Source of the DNA: Microthyrium microscopicum
Lineage: Eukaryota > Ascomycota > Dothideomycetes > Microthyriales > Microthyriaceae
NCBI GenBank assembly: GCA_010405405.1
Contig: MU004236.1
Span: 1,308,070-1,372,069 of the forward strand
Direction of reading: 5' to 3'
Length of the DNA: 64,000 nucleotides
Shown here: one piece after another, positions 48,721 to 60,728 of the stretch
How the letters are laid out: every line of letters begins with the position of its first letter
How positions within the stretch are numbered: position 1 is the stretch's first letter
Made by a program: the position numbers and the translations under genes
Notes under the pieces: generated by a model
Told to the model about the DNA's origin: nothing
Seen by the model: only the letters and a program-made list of their open reading frames with translations
The model's database searches: none

Positions 48721-49944
48721 GTGCTCAGTAGGTAACAAGTCTTCGCTTCAGTGTCTTGCGCTGGAGTCGGCTGGACACATGTCGCGTTATCTTCATCCCG
48801 TCCAGATAGCTTCATTGATATGCGAAGAGAATAACCGCATTGCTAGATGAAACAACGTCTGCCTTGTAGCCGTACAAAATCACTTCCCGGAGAATTAGCA
48901 GCTCTTTTGTTGTTCTTGTGTGTATTGTCGAACGTAACTTTGCAATACGAGGTTCGCCCTTAGAAGATGCAAACTCTGGGCGCCCGGGCGAGATTGCATG
49001 CTCTCTCGGCGTAGCTTCTGCTGTTTGATCTCCTTGAATTAAAGACGAGACTGAAACAGGTCGTATTAACAATGCGTGATGTCATCCAGCTTGTAAGCCT
49101 TCATCTTGGTGTGCACGCTTTGTTGACGCCCCTGAGTCTCGAGATTCAGGGGCTGACTTCACTCGCTGCTCGGGACCACAACAGACTCGGTGCCCTAGAA
49201 TTTGAGCAATGAGTAGCGCCTGGTATAATAGGCTCTTCCGCATAATCTTGGACTCCTCAGCTGCTTGCTCTAGTAGTTTTCTTACTGCAAATCTTGTTCC
49301 TTGCTCTTTTTCCAGTCCTGGGCGAATGCTTTGAGGCTTGTGGTGTCGACATCCAGTATGATACCTTTCAAAGCATTGTGGTGTATAAGAGTAGTTAGAT
49401 TCTACGTTTCCTGGCTCGACGGCTCGAAAGAATCCTGGGAAATGCTGAATTCTGTACGCATGGCTGCACGATAGCGATGCTTTGGCAAATGTAGGAACAA
49501 GGCCTACGGTTCGGGACTCGACTCGAGGATGATAAAGTATAGTCTGAATGCTCATTCTCGTGCTCGCATTGTTTATGTTAGCTATATTCCATAATCATCG
49601 GTGCGTAAGGAGTAGATTTTGAGTACTGACCTTCGACCCCTCGACCGTGCATTGCATGAAGCATGAATATGTCGGCAGCCACCTGCTCCTTTTGAGCTTT
49701 TACTGGCTTCTTGCCCATTCAGTGCGCTGGGAGCATAGTATGATGGCCGAAAGGAGTGCCTAGAATCAGTGTTTGAACCATAGTAGTATTGTCACAATAG
49801 GAAAGTAAAAATGAAGAATATCGATATATCAGCGCGGACAAAAGAAGAAATAAAGACTCAAACTGGCATAGCCAAACTTTTATTCCACCAATGCAGCACG
49901 TGCGATATCGTAAAAAGGAAGGCTATGGGTATTCGGGTGGGTGC
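48721..49944. other. Intergenic, one unsupported frame
   Basis: A minus-strand frame of 157 codons (49555-49082) has a protein-like mix of residues but no domain, signal or splice context. It contains a 24 bp near-perfect palindrome at 49129-49152. Nothing else stands out. Confidence 0.3.
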
Positions 49945-50226
49945 TTAGTTGTACCAAGCATCAGAACAGAAGGACCATTCCGAGTCGTCAGTGGACGACT
50001 CGGAACGGATGTATGGCGGGCGGATGGGTCGCTACTCAGAGAAGATATTAGCATCGCTTGTTTATTGCTGACTCTTAGTAGCCGTTTGTTTTCTGCTTCG
50101 GGTACTTACGAATAGTGGTGATGGCGGCGGAGAAGGCTCTCGGCGAGCCCAATGACGAGCCAAAATGGCGATGCTCGCCACGAGCAAGAAGAAGGAGATG
50201 ACCAAGACTTGGGTGATGGCTTGCAT
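49945..50226 (-). CDS. Small single-pass membrane protein, 67 residues, unknown
   Basis: Two minus-strand exons, 50226-50110 and 50031-49945, join at phase 0 across a 78 nt intron with a perfect GTAAGT donor and a CTCTGAGTAG acceptor 3' of a TGCTAAT branch-like site. The product begins MQAITQ and has one membrane helix (VLVISFFLLVASIAILA, about 7-23). A basic RHWARRE stop-transfer segment follows, then a Pro-rich PSPPPSP and an acidic, aromatic tail ending CSDAWYN. The topology is a short outside N-terminus and a cytosolic tail, or a signal anchor. The leader carries three or four AACCA repeats. Family unknown. The second exon contains a 12 bp-arm hairpin. Too short for most gene finders. Confidence 0.55.
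49978..50005. repeat. Perfect hairpin with 12 bp arms inside the small membrane protein gene
   Basis: TTCCGAGTCGTC and its exact inverse GACGACTCGGAA are separated by the four bases AGTG. In the transcript this would form a very stable stem within exon 2, over the codons for the SESSTDDSE tail. Confidence 0.7.
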
Positions 50227-50845
50227 GATGATGGTGTTGGCTTGGATGAGAAGGTTTGTCTGGTTTGGTTTGGTTTGGTTGTGTTGTGATGGAGTGGTAG
50301 AGGAGCAGAAGTTGAGGAAAATAGGAAACATAGGCACCGCGTCGCCAACCCTCAGAACGAGGAAGCTACCTTCCTCAACAACGGGGTCACGATAATACAG
50401 TGCGAGGATGTACTAGCTCCTGCCCTGAAGCTAGCCTTTGGCCACTGTCATATTACTCGCTAGAATCATGCTTCTTACCGAACCAGTTCTTTCATGAAGA
50501 GCCCGCTATGCCGTCCTATTCCGTTACTTTGACACTCCCCTTTGCGAACGACGCAATAGCAACACTATCACCATGACCGAACGCAAGCACATACCATGAA
50601 ATAAAACTGGAGGATACCACAGTTGACCAGAGTCCAACACCAGCATGATTCCAGCAAGCGCGGTGCTTACCATCTACCACCCTTTACGATCGAGACCTTA
50701 TACACATACAACGCAAAGAGGAAGGATGTCACATCGGACGTGATGGGATGATTTGATGCCTTCTATGTTACATAAGGAGCGCTGGCAGACATTGTTGCTG
50801 AAGGGGGTATATAATGGGTTTCACCTCTGCCGTATGATACAATGC
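50227..50845. other. Upstream region of the small membrane protein gene and 3' end of the lipase gene
   Basis: About 620 bases. It should hold the promoter and leader of the small minus-strand gene and the 3' UTR of the next one. The AACCAAACCAAACC-type leader repeat on the minus strand is just inside it. No other gene. Confidence 0.4.
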
Positions 50846-53787
50846 TCAACTAAATTGGTCTCCGTGGTCTCCTTCTCCTAGCTTTCTGCCTTTTGGAATA
50901 CCTAGCCGCATCTTCTTAGATTTCCGTGAAGCTTTGTCTCGTTTCTCCTGCTCCAGTCTTAGCTTTTTCTTCCGCTCGTATACCGCTCGAATAGCTCGTT
51001 TCGTTTGCTCTTTGCCCTCATCGTAGTTCGCGCGTGCCAGTGATACCACGTTGTCGATTTGCTCGGGAGTCTGCTTTGTTAGTGAGGCCGCAGCATGGGG
51101 TATTGTGTCAACCGTGGTGAAGAACTTACATAGACCATATTCCACGTCGACAAATAATCCGACACTGCAGGATCCACACCGCGTACTTTGTCATTGGTCA
51201 GCAGTGGAAAGTAGACAACCGTGATTCCCGCGTCTGGGCTCTCAAGTTGGTGTGCATTCTCCCACTTCTCACTGAGCCGTGACGAGCGTGTCTGATTAGT
51301 CGTGCTCCCAACCCACACATTACAATACCCCAAATCTCCATCCCGAGCACCTTCCGGCCGTTTCTTCTGCTCGCCTGCATCATCTCTTTTCACTTCTTCA
51401 ATATGCTGCTCTACATTCTCCTTGCTATCTTCAATTGCTGCCGACAGCTCCTTCTCCGTCTGTGGCACCGCCTCATCCGCCTTTGGCCATCCTGCCCCGA
51501 TGGGCCACCCTCGTATACCGCGCTTGACGGCATAACCATCGACTACGCTCAGCCAGTTGTCCGTTCGTACATCGGCACTACTGTCAAAGGCAACAATGAC
51601 ATCCACCTTGCGACTGGGCCGAAGAAGACAGTAGATGGGCAGGTTGTTGGACATGCCCGCATCCATCAACTCCAGCTTGGGCGCCGTCAGGAGGGTACCG
51701 GACGCAGCCGCCGCTTCGTTGGCTGGGAATTGCCGGAACAGGTCAACGGCGAAGCTGGGGATGGAAGCGGCGCTGATGGGATGTACTTTTAAGAGGGCAT
51801 CGTCGCGGGATGATATGAGCCCGTCGACACCAGAAAAACCAGCAAGACCTTGCATAATTGGGCGGATCTCGCGGTAGTAATGGGATAAGGTTGCGCAAAA
51901 GGCGGATCCCCAGATACCTAAAAGGATTGGAATGCGTGTTTCAGGCAAGGCTAGGCCGTTGCGTCGCCATACTGTCTTTCCTTCCTTGAACTCTCTACCG
52001 ACAGCCCAGATGGGTATTCCAGCACCAAGATCCTCGCTGAACATTTCATATGGACTGAATCTATGAAAGACCTGTTAGTTGTTTGCTTTCAAGTCGAGAA
52101 AGTGGCTAGTTCTGACAAGTGGAAACAGCAAAGGAACGAACATAGTTAAGAAGCAATACACAGTTGCATGGACAATATGAGTATGGCAGAGAAACAACGG
52201 AAAAGGCTACGGAAACAGAAAGAGGAGGCATAACGAAATGGCTACCTAAACAATCAAAACAAAATGGGATGGGCTTTGGCAAATATAATTTGTAGGAACA
52301 TAGCGACCGAGTCAATACAATGAGGTGGAAGAGACGAACACATTACCCTATGCAAAAGATACTGCCGTCCCCTTGTACAATAGACGTATTTGTCTCGGTG
52401 AGATCAGGTAACAGTAAGAAGTCACTGGAAGAGAGTGAAAATTTCGAGAATAAGAGCAGGGAATGGTAAGCAAGTAACTTGATGGAAACATATCACTTGG
52501 TAGGTTCAATGAATGAAATGCAGGCCGCAGGCCGCAGGCAACAGAAAGAAAGAGAGAGACTTACTCGAACCATTGGAACCATGAACCATCATAGTCCTTT
52601 TTGGATTCCTGGTTGCCGTTATCCAGTGGGGCTTCTTCAATCGGAATCTCGTGTCGAACGCAGGAATACAGAGGAAATGGATTCTGTCCTTTGTTGACAT
52701 ACTTCTGTTGTGTCGAGAGCTTCAGGTCATCCATATCGACCCCTAATTCGCCCTTGGGAACCAAAAGTCGACTAGCGAGCAGCATACCATACATATCAAC
52801 GATTCCAAAATCCGCGTCAGGCATTCCCTTTAGTTTTTCGACCAATCCACTCAGCAAGAACTTGTTTGTCGGAGCAGAGTTTATGAGTCCAAATGCTGAG
52901 GGAGGATAGGCCATATGGACACCAAGACGATTTTTCAGATGGTTGATGAGTTTTTCATGGCTTTGTTGGCCCATGGAGCTGTAGTAAAGTGTTTGCAGCC
53001 AGCAGCTACCACTGACGCCAGCGGTATATGTGATACAATCAAATAAGCCAGACTCCTTGGACACCAGATACGATCCAGATCCAGCAACAAGGGCTCGCAG
53101 ACCACCTCCTGATCCGCACATGGCAATGGTAGGGACATCATCAGGGTGGATCTCGTGTTCAGGGAGGTTGAGATACTTTGCTAATGCTTTTACAGTGTGT
53201 TGTTTTCGACTGGCTAGGAAAGCCTTTTCTTCTTCACATATATCGTCCGATATGCGCACGTTTGCATCCCACATGATTTCTGGATTGACCTCTGGATCAT
53301 TTGCTTCTCGCCAGATCTCCTCGGCCAGAGAGCCAGGAGCCATTGATAATTCATTTTGGAATTTGTTCATAAACGCCGGAAAAAGCTTGAGCCAATCAGG
53401 GACTATTAGGCCAGTTATCATATCCGGAATTGAAGCCCATTTTACTGATGAGATGCTTGTAACAAAAGAAGTCCATCCCTTGTCCTCTCCCGAGTTGTCC
53501 TCGTTAGTTGCTATGTTCTGTGGTGGAGGCTCTTGATCTCCAGATTTACTTGATTTAGGTAACCTCGGTTGTCCAGATTTACTTGAATTAGGCAACGTTT
53601 GGTCCTTATCTGAGGTTCCATTGGGTCCAAAGGAGAATGATCTAGACGAGTCCGCTCTCAGTGGTCTCTTTTGAAGGAAGCTACTGTGGGAATTGAAATA
53701 GTAAACACCGCCAGCAACGGTACTACCACTAATAAGGGAGAGGCCCCATCCTGACGCTCTTCTTCCAGCAGTAAGTCCAGCCGCCAT
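50846..53787 (-). CDS. Cytosolic phospholipase A2-like lipase (lysophospholipase catalytic domain)
   Basis: Minus-strand exons 53787-52565, 52060-51130 and 51070-50846 encode 792 residues. The first intron is 504 nt, unusually long here; the flanking codons rejoin as WFEFSPYEMF, the expected family sequence. Residues 1-45 are basic with a hydrophobic stretch (SLISGSTVAGGVYYF), suggesting a mitochondrial presequence with an anchor. The catalytic domain has the GSGGG oxyanion motif (about 224), GVSGS with nucleophile Ser259, and the dyad Asp in LMDAGMSNNLP (about 540). The C-terminus is a Lys/Arg-rich helix. Such enzymes cleave fatty acids from phospholipids. Aspergillus PlaA-type relatives are reported in mitochondria. 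An in-frame ATG at 53973 would add 62 residues; CCATGG at 53787 looks the better start. Confidence 0.9.
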
Positions 53788-54508
53788 GGTTTGGTGTCTT
53801 CTTAAAGTTGAGCTAGTAAAGAAAGGCCTTAAGCAATCAGTAGGCAGCACGATAGCTACACAATAGATAGATAGACCCACCTCCTTCCCCGTTTGACGTG
53901 ATTCTGATATCGGAAGCTGTTGGCATATCTGATCCTGTATGCACGTGGCACACAGCCAGGCGCCATGTAACAATTAGGAAGCAAACACTACTGAGCCACC
54001 AAGACCACAAAGACTAGACACCAGAAAACGCCGCTACAAAAACTGAACGATAGGGTACGATGGAACTGAAAAGTGTTGAATCTTCAAGTATACAAATGAA
54101 AGATTGGAAGAAACGAAAAAGTGGGAAGTTGGAACGCGCTAAGAATCCCTGGCAAACATGCTTGATGCGCACCAATGAGAATTCGAAGAATGAGACGAAT
54201 TTTGATTGGCAGGTGAAGGCATGCAAACCCCTGCCATCCAATTCTGATATCAACATTTGTATGCTTCGGTCCCCTACTCCTCCTCTTCAACATCGTTGCG
54301 CCCTCAGTCACTACGAATTTCCACCGTCCAAAAGCACCTCTTATGAACCATCGTAATCCCCAACCATAATCCACCCGATGTACGCCGGCCTTTCACCCAC
54401 CTACGCGCCTTGCAGAACCATTACAGTCCCTTGCCGGGACTAGCTACTACAATCGTCCCACAAACCGTATCCCCACCCCTCCCATAAGCCACCCGGACTC
54501 CCATCGCC
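53788..54508. promoter_or_regulatory. Divergent promoter between the lipase and Exo70
   Basis: About 720 bp between oppositely directed starts. No TATA box or repeat is evident. Frames here on both strands are short and read as chance. Confidence 0.5.
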
Positions 54509-56605
54509 ATGGTGGCACGCAAATCGGCCTATGCCGAAGAGAGTGCTGAGGTCGAGGTCCTCTTTGCAAACCTCGAAAAGCTCAACACTCTCACAAAGAA
54601 GATCCAAGGGTCAACCAATCGTCTGGATGCAAGTGGGAAGAATGTCCAGACCGCGCTTGGTCCGATACATGGGAGCACCCGTAATCTCAAAATGATACAA
54701 ACCAGTGCGTATAATTGGATCCGATGATATCTTGCGCTCTTGGTTGCTGACTTGCAACAGATGTCGACCGAACACTGGCCGTGATAAGCAGACTACAGGC
54801 GCCTATGGAGCAGAGAGACCAAGAAGAGACTATTATCCGAGCAGAGTAAGGGTTCCATCAGCAAATGAAGATATCCTACTAATTATTTTTAGTCCACGTC
54901 GTGTAGGTCTCAAGGAATATATTGCCTCGATGCAACGCGCCGATCAGGCACTGCGTGGGTTAAGGAGTACAAGTCTCGCGGCAAATCAAGCTGCTATGAG
55001 GGAGACTCAAGCTCTAGTTAAGTACGGGGCTCGGCAGCTTGAAGAGATATTCAAGCAAACCCTTCTTGCGACTGGTGCTTCAGATGCGCTAGAGCCTCTC
55101 GGATACATCACCAAAGGTATGGTATCGTGCATTGTGCTTGTAATTCGTGCTAACTTGGTTCGTTAGAAAAGCTGTTTCCCATAATACCAAGAGAGGAAGG
55201 TCCACAGCTAAAGATGATCAACAATTTCATTGCCTCTTCCACAACGCGAGGCTCACAAACCAACTTATCAGACATGTACAGCACTGCCAAACTATTCTCT
55301 GATATTCGAGGCAGTTATGTTGCACGAAGCGTGGCGAACATGGCCGCTGCCACCCTTTCGACTGCCCGAAGATCAAAGGAAACGCCATCTGTCTACAAAA
55401 GGGGCGACTGTCAAATTAGTTATTACAAAGTCGCCCTTCATGGCATGCTGGCAGCCGAGTTTGACAATATTAGAATGATTTTCAATCCGGAAGAATACGG
55501 CAAAATTCTCGTCTCTACAGCTCGCCCTGCGCTTGCTGATTTTGGAAAAACTCTCAAGGACTTGAACTTAATTGTCCAGGAGAATCTTATGACGGATAGT
55601 TTCCTCGCGTTTGATGTTCTGGATACATCCTCTAAAATGGGCCAACAGTTGGGAGAGATGGCAGGACCAGAAATCCAGAGAATGATTACCGAGCTATGCC
55701 AACCTATACATGCAACTGCCAAATCAGCCATTCCAAAGATTGTGGAATATACCAAAACTCAAGTTCAGCGACTGGCAACTCTCCCACCGGAAGGCGCTGC
55801 CATTCCTGTAACAGTTGAGACACTCGAAAGACTTCGCTCTCTCACGGATTTCCTTACCCCTGTCATTGGCATTATGAATGCCATAGGAGACGGCAACTGG
55901 GGCAACTCACCAAATTCACCCACTTCCTCCTCAGCACCGTCTCTTAGATCGTTTGACTCTACTTTGGTGGGCAGCATTGGACCTGGCAGCGACGGCGTAC
56001 AAATATTTGTACACTTCTGCGGTGATGTTATCGAAACCCTCGTCTCCACCCTCGATAGCCGTGCGCGCCTACTACTCAAAAACCAAGGCGTACAGGCCGT
56101 CTTCATGCTCAACAACTTGGCTGTCATCGAAGGTATGACACGTGGTCACGAAATACTAGGCGATATGCTACTGAAGAGCGGGACACATTCCCTGCAACCA
56201 CGGCTAGACCTCTGGCGTAGCAAACACATCAAGCTGTACCTCAATTATTGGGGCTCAGCTAGCATGCCACTACTAGATGTGCAGTACACAAGCCGCAACC
56301 GACGGTCGGCAGCAGCCGTTGGCAAGGACAGCGAAGCAATCGTTGCTTCTATGCCTAGCAAGGAAAAGGAGGCCATCAAGGAGAAATTCCGTGCTTTCAA
56401 TGCAGCGTTTGATCAGTTGGTTGCTAACCACAAGACTTATCGTATGGAGCCTCAGGTCAGAGTGTTGCTGGCCAAGGAAGTCACGCAGCTGATTGAGCCG
56501 CTCTATATTCGCTTCTGGGATCGATATCATGAGGTGGATCGTAAAGGCAAATATGTCAAGTACAGCAAAGAGGCCTTGAGTGGCCAGTTGGCTTCCTTGG
56601 GTTAG
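54509..56605 (+). CDS. EXO70: Exocyst complex component Exo70
   Basis: Exons 54509-54704, 54761-54845, 54893-55116 and 55167-56605 encode 647 residues. The introns are 47-56 nt, and the last two carry CTACTAAT and GCTAAC branch sites. The N-terminal coiled-coil (residues 8-90, [20 protein letters not shown]) is followed by the long alpha-helical rod typical of the family. Near the end comes the Exo70 C-terminal domain with basic residues ([39 protein letters not shown]) that contact phosphoinositides. It tethers secretory vesicles to the plasma membrane at growth sites, with Rho and Cdc42 inputs in yeast. A Ser/Asn-rich loop ([12 protein letters not shown]) interrupts the rod. Length and end match fungal orthologues. 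Confidence 0.96.
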
Positions 56606-57014
56606 GATCTGCTTTGGTTGAATTTACCTGGTCAATCACTCTCGCACTGCTGATAAGACCGAACGACAGGCAGCTACTTTTTTGTACAGGTTTTAATCGT
56701 CTATTAGCGAAGTATGGAATACTAACTCTTCTTTTCTCCCTAGGGACACTTTGAAAGTCGTGAAGCTCATCGAGATAACATCTAATAGTGTGACAATATA
56801 GAACAGGACTGAATTAGAAATGAACGATCGCTCGGCAATCGTCCTACGTATTCTTAGCTGGTCATTCAAGCGAATGTCCCCAGACCAGCAAAGTGTCTCG
56901 ATCTCATCAATGGGATGCGAGAAGAAAGCTATCATAACATCCGTAGAGCTCGAACAGAAAAACATTCACTAAACGCTCAACATCACAGTTCCCAAACCCG
57001 AACAGATGACAACG
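56606..57014. other. Convergent 3' region after Exo70
   Basis: 3' UTRs of Exo70 (+) and the Gly/Met-rich gene (-). Nothing else found. Confidence 0.5.
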
Positions 57015-57881
57015 TTAGCGCATCATCAGCAGCGACGACGACCATGGATTCATTCCCATCCCCATCCCGCCCCCCATACCATCCATCTCATGATACATAT
57101 CGTCCATGTCGCCATACATGCCACCCATCCCCATCCCCATACCACCACCATACATACTTCCCATCCCCATCCCCATCCCCATCCCTCCCATACCGCCCAT
57201 TCCATACGGACTCATCTCATCATAGTCCTCATAATCATCATAATCATCCTCCTCATACATCGGCCGATTATACGCCGTAATCCTCATCGGCCCCTGCCTC
57301 CCCCCAAACCTCGGATACGCACTCCTAGTCCTCCTTCCACTAAACGGCATGTGCACCCGTCGCTGATACCCAGCCCGCCGACCTGGCATGTACGGCTGAT
57401 ACATATGCGGCGGTGCATACATGCCCATACCGGCACCAGTCATCATCGGCTCCATTCCGTGGCGGCGGCGCCGGGATTGGGCGCCGTCAGCGTAGTAGGC
57501 TTGGCTGCTTGGATTGTTGCTGCTGCTACTGCTGTATCCACTACTGGCGCCATAGGGACCGGCGGCGTAGGCGGAGTAGTAGGGGTTTGGTGGATAGCCA
57601 CGGAGATGCTGCGCGTGCTGGTGGTGAGAGGGCATGCGGGCGTGGGTGTAGCCTTCTGGACCGTAGCTGGTTGGGAAGGGGCCGTGGGGAACCATTTGGG
57701 CCATGTTGCGGGGGAGATAGCTGCCCATGTTTGGTGAGTCGGAGGATGAGGAATCCGAGGGGCTGTTTGGACTGTTGGGGAACCCGCTTGGAAATCCGTT
57801 GGGAAAGGGGGGAGGGATGGCTGGGCGCTGTTGTTGCTGCTGCTCCTGGGGAGGGAACGAGCTTGGTGGTGGAGTTGTCAT
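57015..57881 (-). CDS. Gly/Met/Tyr-rich low-complexity protein, unknown function
   Basis: One minus-strand exon, 288 codons, start TCATGACAAC. The N-terminal third is rich in Pro, Ser and Gln with a poly-Gln run. The middle contains Arg-rich RRRRHG and GRRTRSAYPRFGGRQGP segments. An acidic Tyr block (YEEDDYDDYEDYDEM, about 213-227) follows, then a C-terminal tail of GM and GGM repeats (MGMGMGMGSMYGGG, about 237-250). No membrane segment or known domain. Such composition is typical of proteins that self-associate or bind RNA, but no function can be read from it. The opposite strand has an open frame of 243 codons over the same DNA, a shadow caused by the skewed composition; the Pro/Gly-rich minus frame has the better start and a natural end. 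Confidence 0.7.
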   Translation of the reverse strand: MTTPPPSSFPPQEQQQQQRPAIPPPFPNGFPSGFPNSPNSPSDSSSSDSPNMGSYLPRNMAQMVPHGPFPTSYGPEGYTHARMPSHHQHAQHLRGYPPNPYYSAYAAGPYGASSGYSSSSSNNPSSQAYYADGAQSRRRRHGMEPMMTGAGMGMYAPPHMYQPYMPGRRAGYQRRVHMPFSGRRTRSAYPRFGGRQGPMRITAYNRPMYEEDDYDDYEDYDEMSPYGMGGMGGMGMGMGMGSMYGGGMGMGMGGMYGDMDDMYHEMDGMGGGMGMGMNPWSSSLLMMR

Positions 57882-60728
57882 TCACCAGAAGTGTTGGGTG
57901 GGTGAGGGCTGCTTTGCTGTCAAAGCATACTGTGGGGAGTGTTGAGTGGATGGGCGAAGGGCAAACTTCTTGTAGAGGTTGTGGGTGGGACAGATGGAGG
58001 TTGTGTTTTGGATATTTGGAAGTTTGTGGAACGGGTGCATTGAATTTTGAAGGGTAAAGGTCGGTGAGCTGGGATGGGGATAGGGATTGTTTTTATACAA
58101 CGTTATTCTGATGTGATCTTGCTTCGCAAGGGTGGAATTTGATGCTTCTTGGGTTTGCTGGACGATGATGAGTTCGTCCTGAAGGCCAGCCGGCGGTTGC
58201 TCAATTTGCCTCTGGTAAAGCTATGAATTGGTTGGTGGGCAAGTGCTTCGACGAGAAGTGATACATGATGCCAATCCCAAGGAGGTTAAGATTCCGGTCA
58301 TGATGGGGGGACTAGATTGGGGTGAAGTAGATTAGTCTGGGGTAATGTACATCTCCAACGGCTGCCGAATAGCGATAACTTGATTCAGACAAGCCTTGAC
58401 CTACATTTGAAGCGTCTGTCGTCCAGAGCTTACGTAGAGGGTGGCCAGTGACTGCAATATTTGATAAATACTTGGATGACAGGTCGACCAGACAGGGGTT
58501 ACTTCAGATAGCAAACAGACAGAGACAAACATATCTCAGGAATCATGAACACAAAACGGGAGGAGGCGACAATGGTAAGGAAGTAGCAAACTATGAAGTC
58601 GATAGCAAACAGCTAACTCATAAATGGTTGCTCAACCCCGGCTGCACCATTTTTGTACTCGGCAGGCTTCCTCCATTCGAGTAAGACGAAGAAGAGATCT
58701 CGAAGATTCTAAACACTCACTAGCATATATTGAAGTAAACTAGCCTAAAACTCTGAAAGTGCTGTTGGTGAATGTAACATAACATACCAGTCATAAAGAA
58801 TGTTGAACGCTGTCAATCTTCATTGGAACACACAAAAAGGAGTCGACTCTACTTCATAGTCGATATACTCGACTCCAGGTAAAAGCATAGATACTTTGAC
58901 GAGCTTGATTCAAATCTGCTCCAATTACGTCTCGCATGTAATCAGCGCACGATACTGTTGACATAGATACCTACCTAGGTGCCTAAAGTAGGTAGCACGA
59001 CGTCGGTATATCGTTGCCGGGAGTACACATCTTTACGGTTGATAGCCGGAGGCATTTGACCATCTCCTCGTTGCGTGCCAAGGTTGATTGGCCTCCTTAT
59101 GGCTGCTTGTGTACAACGTTGGGCGGTAGCTTACGAGGGATCTACTTTCCAAGAATGCTCCCAATCCTAGAGTATTGCCAAACGAAACAACCAGTTATAT
59201 CCACCAAGCTGTCTGTTATGATCAGCACACCGGTCTTTCTATCCAATTGGCTGGCGCTCTATGAGTTATCAACAAGCTGTGGTCCGAGTTTAGGTGTGGT
59301 GAACGAAACTATTAACTACGATTGGAATAGAAAATTTAAAGGACCGACTATTAGAGTTCTACAAATGGTCAGGATGAGACAGGAATTCAGGTTGAGGTCG
59401 ACAGTGTAACTGACTTTCATAGTCACTAAGATATCTTCGAACCGACTACTAGGCCGTAAATCACACTCCTCTTCCGCGAGAATTCAATGATAGCGTGCGG
59501 ATTAAGGATGAAGGGTAGTCCGAAGGTACGCAAATATGATGAGCATTACCAAACTATGAGGAAGCAGAACCATTGAAGCTCTTGCATCTACAAGATATTG
59601 GTACGCTGCAAAACCCTTCGGCACATAGTATTGACACGTCGCATCTAGGCCATCAAGATCTCGGATGTTGGGCGCCTTGGGCTCAGCGGTTGAAGCTATC
59701 GAATTAATGGTCGGTCGAAATGTTGCTGGTACCTGTCCAGCCGCACAGCCAGTTTTTGTAAAGATCTCGTTCCTATTGCCAACTAATGACGAGCTCTATC
59801 AATGAATTTCAAGCCGGACTTGTTAAAAGCATTCGGACAGAAAACAAGCTTCTCATCTCTATGCTTGATCGGCTCATTGCTAACTGATGCTTCTGACCCG
59901 GTGTAGTACAATCGCGTCTTCTCCAGCCAGTCGCAAGAACCCGTAAAAGTAGACAGCAAACATGACGAAGCCGGGTATTTTGTGTAACCAGAACAGATCT
60001 TGATATCTTCAATTCTCCATGCTCGTCCAGTATCTTTAACGCGATGGCGCGGTCAGAAAAGAAAAGTGCCAAGGCTTCTGATTACAGAGCCAGCTCACAA
60101 CAGCCTCCTGACGCGCCTTTTGAAATCAAAAGAGATTGGGTTCATGGTCGCGCGGTACCCAGCTTTGGGAGCGCGCACAGAAAAGCACACGGAAAAGAAA
60201 AATAAGAGGAAAGAATTGGGGGTCGTACCGGTATGTGGTCTCTACCAGCCCTCGCAAATTTATGAGTTGGGGATCCGCTAAGGAATAAGTAACATCTTGG
60301 CTCTATTGAAAAATTGATGACTTCAATTTTAGAGCTGAGCACATGCGTCTTTAGATTAGCGGCGCCAGGGCCTCGAGAAATAGCGATACTCCCACTAAAG
60401 TATATCGCGCTAATGTATGATACACGTATGTAAGCAGATTTCAGGGTTTTCAAAACGGCACTACAGACTTTTGATCAATCGCGGGAAAGCTTCCATCCTC
60501 AACCTCAACTCCGTACTCTCACACTCTAACTTAACTTGCAAGTTGCCTCCATCACATATCACTGTCTTCATCGACTGTATACCAACACTCGCATATCTCC
60601 ATCCCGAATCCATACCGCTATCCTCAAGCATCACCTTCAGACCACCCATCTCTCAATAATCGCCTCGTGCTCCACAAAACCAAGCGCGCTCCTTGCCTAT
60701 ACTTGTCAAATACTTGATCACCACAAAA
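57882..60728. other. Intergenic, nothing supported
   Basis: About 2.8 kb. The left end is the promoter of the Gly/Met-rich gene, the right end the CT-rich leader of the GYF gene. A short inverted repeat built on CCTAC/GTAGG (ACCTACCTAGGTGCCTAAAGTAGGT-like) lies at about 58966-58993. Frames such as 59014-59409 have no recognisable content. Confidence 0.4.

Noticed and set aside
49082-49555. A 157-codon minus-strand frame containing a 24 bp palindrome
   Set aside because: Residue mix is protein-like but there is no domain, signal or conserved start that I can point to; the palindrome at 49129-49152 has one mismatch and may be chance.
53788-53973. Earlier in-frame start for the lipase (62 more residues)
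   Set aside because: The extra part has no family support I can see, and CCATGG at 53787 is a better start, followed by a presequence-like segment. It cannot be excluded without transcript ends.
57006-57737. A 243-codon + strand frame rich in His and Pro
   Set aside because: It is the mirror of the Gly/Met-rich minus-strand gene; repetitive CCCAT DNA keeps several frames open. The minus frame has the better start and a natural protein plan.
58966-58993. Short inverted repeat of CCTAC/GTAGG type
   Set aside because: Common short palindromic pattern in fungal intergenic DNA; no element boundaries visible.
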